From Claveliimonas stercoravium (GTDB taxonomy: Bacteria; Bacillota; Clostridia; Lachnospirales; Lachnospiraceae), in assembly GCA_019117345.1 (NCBI GenBank), contig DWZW01000179.1, forward strand, positions 1-15,587: a stretch of 15,587 nt of DNA. The letters are read 5' to 3'. Below the pieces are notes generated by a model that did not search any database, had not been told where the DNA came from, and worked only from the letters and a program-made list of their open reading frames with translations. Of this stretch, positions 13,326 through 15,587 are shown piece by piece. The position numbers and the translations under genes were made by a program. Every line of letters starts with the position of its first letter. Position 1 is the first letter of the stretch.

Positions 13326-13643
13326 ATGAAAGATATTCAATACCTTGTGCGTTCTCTTGGAATTGGTGCTACATATCGGGGATATAGATATTTGATCGTT
13401 GCGGTTTCACTTTGCCTTGAAGACGAGGACTACCTGCTCGGCATCAGCAAATTACTATATCCTAAAATCGCAGAGATCTGTCACACCAGCGCGGGGAGTG
13501 TGGAGCGTGATCTGCGCACAGTTATTACCGTGTGCTGGGAAAGAGGAAACAAAAATCTTTTGCAGGCTATCTCTCCCTGCCCTCTTTTCAGCAAGCCTAC
13601 AACCGGTGAATTTGTCGATATCCTGACAGGGCATTTAAGGTAG
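13326..13643 (+). CDS. Stand-alone Spo0A C-terminal (sigma-A effector) DNA-binding domain protein
   Basis: A 105-aa protein matching the DNA-binding domain of the sporulation master regulator Spo0A, without any receiver domain. The family pattern is visible: LGIGATYRGYRYLIVAV (11-27), LLYPKIAEICHTS (43-55), and the recognition helix region SAGSVERDLRTVITVCWERGN (55-75), which keeps the V-E-R..R....W..G signature of Spo0A. It would bind DNA without phosphorelay control and might compete with or mimic Spo0A at 0A boxes (inference). The start is not certain: ATG at 13326 begins MKDIQYLVRSLG as expected, but the nearest Shine-Dalgarno (AAGGGAG) is 17 bases upstream. Its promoter contains two TGTCG boxes. 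Divergent from GH25; a terminator follows, then the IS30 element. Confidence 0.82.
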   Translation: MKDIQYLVRSLGIGATYRGYRYLIVAVSLCLEDEDYLLGISKLLYPKIAEICHTSAGSVERDLRTVITVCWERGNKNLLQAISPCPLFSKPTTGEFVDILTGHLR

Positions 13644-13684
13644 CAGAAGCAAAACGGGCCTCCTCCCTTCCTGCTTTTCTTTCC
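13642..13684 (+). terminator. Probable terminator after the Spo0A-domain gene
   Basis: AGCAGAAG pairs with CTTCCTGCT (one bulge), with an inner GGG/CCC, followed by TTTTCTTT. The stem begins within the stop codon TAG. Confidence 0.45.
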
Positions 13685-13692
13685 CGCCACGA

Positions 13693-13714
13693 CAGGCAGG
13701 CTCCCACGTGCCTG
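13693..13714. repeat. Small hairpin in the gap left of the IS30 element
   Basis: CAGGCA (13693-13698) and TGCCTG (13709-13714) form a 6-bp inverted repeat with a 10-base loop and no T-run. Nothing else is recognised between 13685 and the IS end. Confidence 0.35.
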
Positions 13715-13737
13715 ATATGGATAATTATATAGATTTA

Positions 13738-13766
13738 CTGAAGTGAAAAGTTTATTTCCACTTTGA
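13738..13766 (+). repeat. Left terminal inverted repeat of the IS30 element
   Basis: 29 bases identical to the reverse complement of 15427-15455. Starts CTGAAGTGAAAAG and ends CCACTTTGA. Confidence 0.95.
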
Positions 13767-13786
13767 AAAACGGGAAAAGAAAAGTG

Positions 13787-13830
13787 GCAATTACTCTTAC
13801 AAAAATGAGTGATTGCTGCTTTTTCTGTTT
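13787..13830. terminator. Bidirectional terminator inside the left IS end
   Basis: GCAATTACTC (13787-13796) pairs with GAGTGATTGC (13807-13816) over 10 positions with one G-U. T-rich sequence follows on the right (TGCTTTTTCTGTTTT), and on the minus strand CACTTTTCTTTTCC follows. It would end the transposase transcript and block read-in from the left. Confidence 0.7.
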
Positions 13831-13865
13831 TATTAAGTAGGAATAAGTGTTACACTAAATGAAGC

Positions 13866-14005
13866 AAACAACAGGTTGCTTGGAAAAGAAAGGGATTTTT
13901 GGACATGACAAAAAAGCGGACTTTAGTCGGTATTTTTTAGGGTGTAGGACTAAATTCCACTTGCTGTGGATGGTATTTACTTTCTTTGACAGCCGCCTGT
14001 TGTTT
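13866..14005. repeat. 10-bp inverted repeat enclosing a structured stretch downstream of the transposase
   Basis: AAACAACAGG (13866-13875) and CCTGTTGTTT (13996-14005) flank 120 bp. Within it lie a palindrome, GGACTTTAGTC, framed by A6 and T6 (13910-13938, terminator-like on both strands), and TCCAC-TTGCT-GTGGA (13956-13970). No coding capacity is seen. Confidence 0.5.
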
Positions 14006-14025
14006 TTTTGATTAGGTAGTTTTCC

Positions 14026-15318
14026 TTACTTGCTTCTCTGCTTGAGCAAGTATGGCTTTAAAATGATCTGATCCTTTTCAATCGGATGGATGCCGAAAGC
14101 CAGCAGTTTTTCATACAGATCCTGATACATAAATTCTGTCAGTTCCAACGGACTTTTATTGCCAAGCAACTCGCAAGGGGAGGAGTTGATGTGGCTGAGG
14201 ACTAAATTCAGATCGGACTGGCCGGTCAGCCCGAGTTCCCTCAGATCCGTTCCTTTTGGAAGGATGTAACGGAGTTCTATATGTTTATTCTCCAGTGTTC
14301 CTTTTTGCCCAGACTGCATAGGATCGCAGTAAAATACCCTTGTCCGTCTTGTGCTGTCGGAGGATGTCTCCATGGCTTCGGCGGCAGAAAACTCCGTTCC
14401 GCGATCGGTCAACAGGACATGGACATATTTGCGGAACAGCTCCGCGCCAAGAATGGATTCCAGTATGTCAATGCCTTCTTTCATGGAAGCGGAGGTTTTC
14501 TCGTCACGGTATAAAGCGAGAAGAATACCGGCCCTCACAAATTTAAATGTCTGAAGGAAAGGCCCGCTTGTCTCGTCATTGTAGACCGTGTCCATTTGGG
14601 TGACAAAGACCTCGGGATGCTCGGAGAGATAGGATTGATACTCTTTGTAGGTCCTGCCTTCAAGATACTTTCTGTCGACGCGTTTTTTATAAGTTTTTTT
14701 TGCCTTTTTCTTCGGCAGCTTGCGTGATACCTGACGCCGCAGATCCAGGACGGTGATGCCGGCGATATCGTGGAAAACATCATTTTCGATATAGTTGTAA
14801 AGCGTTTTTTCTGAAATCCCGAGCTCCGGATGGTTAGTAACGATCTGATAGGGGGAGTGCCCCTGTTTGAGGAGCGGAGCGATAACAGAGGCCATCTGTT
14901 TTGCCTCCTGTACTGTAAGATTAACACCTTCCCGGGAGTCGACCAGAGTGGTGCGGTAATCCATATGTGCCTCCTCCGGACGGTACTGGTATTTATCAAA
15001 ACGGCAGCGGGACCAGTTGGAGCAGCCGTTGCAGGCGCCAGGGGAGCGGTCGCGTCTTGAGCAGCGGAAAGGAAAGTAGTCGGGGCAGTCAGGAGTACAC
15101 TGGCGGCCATAAACACACTTTTTATAATGATTGCACTCCAGGGGCATCTTACACTTGTGGGTAAGAGTTCTGTGAAGCTTGATCTCTTTGCCAACAGTAG
15201 ACTTATCCTTGCCGATGGTCTGGGCGATGGCGGTTTTTGTGGAGCCGTTCGTAATGCCGGCGAGAATGATCCGCCGTTCCTCTAAAGTCAAATGAGAAAA
15301 GGAGTTTTGAGTTTTCAT
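14026..15318 (-). CDS. IS30-family transposase
   Basis: A 430-aa DDE transposase. Counting from MKTQ: an N-terminal helix-turn-helix (about 10-48, HLTLEERRIILAGI and IGKDKSTVGKEI) is typical of IS30 and binds the terminal repeats. A cysteine-rich insert (56-105, nine Cys) probably binds zinc. A second helix-turn-helix-like part is at 140-180, and a basic linker lies at 196-217. The catalytic domain has D243 (TQMDTVYND), D305 (LLTDRGTEF) and E343 (GTLENKHIELRYILPKG), so the triad is intact. The frame is uninterrupted and both ends of the element are present, so it is probably active or recently so. ATG at 15318 is taken as start; an in-frame GTG at 15327 is less likely. Ribosome binding site is weak (GGAAAGG at about 12 bases). 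Confidence 0.95.
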   Translation of the reverse strand: MKTQNSFSHLTLEERRIILAGITNGSTKTAIAQTIGKDKSTVGKEIKLHRTLTHKCKMPLECNHYKKCVYGRQCTPDCPDYFPFRCSRRDRSPGACNGCSNWSRCRFDKYQYRPEEAHMDYRTTLVDSREGVNLTVQEAKQMASVIAPLLKQGHSPYQIVTNHPELGISEKTLYNYIENDVFHDIAGITVLDLRRQVSRKLPKKKAKKTYKKRVDRKYLEGRTYKEYQSYLSEHPEVFVTQMDTVYNDETSGPFLQTFKFVRAGILLALYRDEKTSASMKEGIDILESILGAELFRKYVHVLLTDRGTEFSAAEAMETSSDSTRRTRVFYCDPMQSGQKGTLENKHIELRYILPKGTDLRELGLTGQSDLNLVLSHINSSPCELLGNKSPLELTEFMYQDLYEKLLAFGIHPIEKDQIILKPYLLKQRSK

Positions 15319-15426
15319 AATAGACACCAGCCTTTCCGGCGACTGCCTAACATGAAAAGTGTAAGACTAAATGCCGCATTTGTGGAAGTGGAAATGAGTG
15401 AAAGACTAAAATCCACTTTGCCCCCA

Positions 15427-15455
15427 TCAAAGTGGAAATAAACTTTTCACTTCAG
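15427..15455 (-). repeat. Right terminal inverted repeat of the IS30 element
   Basis: 29 bases, exact reverse complement of 13738-13766; it lies upstream of the transposase gene. Confidence 0.95.
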
Positions 15456-15492
15456 CAGGGGTAAATTTTAAAAAACTGCCCGGCGGGCTGCC

Positions 15493-15521
15493 TTGACTTT
15501 TTAAATATTTGCGAGTATCAT
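15493..15521 (+). promoter_or_regulatory. Strong promoter of the gene at the right edge
   Basis: TTGACT (15493-15498), a 17-base spacer and TATCAT (15516-15521) lie just outside the IS. Transcription would start near 15528, about 50 bases before the ATG at 15577. Confidence 0.7.
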
Positions 15522-15576
15522 TTGTAGTGCCCCTTGTCTGCCGGCACCTGATGATCACATTGTAATGGAGGTTGTC

Positions 15577-15587
15577 ATGAAAGAAAA
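15577..15587 (+). CDS. Start of an unidentified gene (cut by window edge)
   Basis: ATG at 15577 follows ATGGAGGTTGTC, a ribosome binding site at six bases, and a good promoter at 15493-15521. Only Met-Lys-Glu and part of a fourth codon are visible, so the product cannot be named. Confidence 0.6.

Larger units (their letters stand above)
13738..15455 (-). mobile_element. Complete IS30-family insertion sequence (1718 bp)
   Basis: The element is bounded by perfect 29-bp terminal inverted repeats (13738-13766 and 15427-15455, outer end CTGAAGTGAAAAG) and contains one intact IS30-type transposase gene on the minus strand. Between the left repeat and the gene are about 260 bp of non-coding DNA with a bidirectional terminator, further hairpins and two copies of a GTG-n5-ACTAAA motif; two more copies lie inside the right end. 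No 2-3-bp target duplication is visible next to the repeats (left flank TA, right flank CA), so the exact tips or later change are uncertain. It sits between the Spo0A-domain gene and the promoter of the next gene and does not obviously break a coding region. Confidence 0.93.

Noticed and set aside
13155..13340. 61-codon minus-strand frame in the GH25/Spo0A-domain gap
   Set aside because: It covers promoters of both neighbours, lacks a ribosome binding site and has no recognisable features.
13735..15458. Target-site duplication around the IS30 element
   Set aside because: The bases beside the repeats (TA on the left, CA on the right) do not match, and shifting the ends by one or two bases does not help.
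1..15587. CRISPR array, tRNA or rRNA genes
   Set aside because: No regularly spaced repeats, cloverleaf or conserved rRNA stretches were seen on either strand.

Overview
The window looks like chromosomal DNA from a gut-type Bacillota, most likely a Lachnospiraceae. The reasons are the fairly GC-rich coding sequence, the strong GGAGG-type ribosome binding sites and SigA-like promoters, the VanR/VanS-type pair, a QueT vitamin-type transporter, a very large sensor kinase of clostridial style, a stand-alone Spo0A C-terminal domain and an IS30-family insertion sequence. No rRNA, tRNA or CRISPR array is visible.

Layout: 1-969 (minus) holds the start of a VanS-type sensor kinase, cut by the window edge, and its VanR-type regulator. 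No glycopeptide-resistance enzymes are in view. Next comes asnS (minus, 1088-2479), diverging from a GNAT-like acyltransferase-family protein (2644-3489, plus). Positions 3540-4570 form a small, more AT-rich islet with a ribbon-helix-helix protein and a Uma2-family PD-(D/E)XK nuclease, ending in a clear terminator. queT (4751-5248, plus) follows, behind a leader of about 119 nt that carries a preQ1-I-like aptamer and several competing helices. A 16-bp bidirectional terminator (5292-5347) separates it from a convergent two-gene unit: a Methyltransf_32-type methyltransferase and an 809-aa membrane-anchored protein with a propeller-like middle and a degenerate C39-like C-terminus, coupled by an ATGA overlap.

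From 9081 to 13140 (minus) lie a GH25 lysozyme-fold protein that has lost both residues of the catalytic DxE motif, then an OmpR-type regulator and an 874-aa six-helix sensor kinase. Together they may form a wall-related sensing unit (inference). Divergent from GH25 is a 105-aa orphan Spo0A DNA-binding domain whose promoter carries two TGTCG boxes exactly one helical turn apart. Positions 13738-15455 are a complete IS30-family element with perfect 29-bp inverted repeats. After it, a strong promoter and ribosome binding site introduce a gene of which only the first codons are visible.

The most unusual points are the switching queT leader, the GH25 pseudoenzyme next to a two-component system, the orphan Spo0A domain with its tandem 0A-like boxes, and the methyltransferase promoter that predicts a leaderless mRNA.
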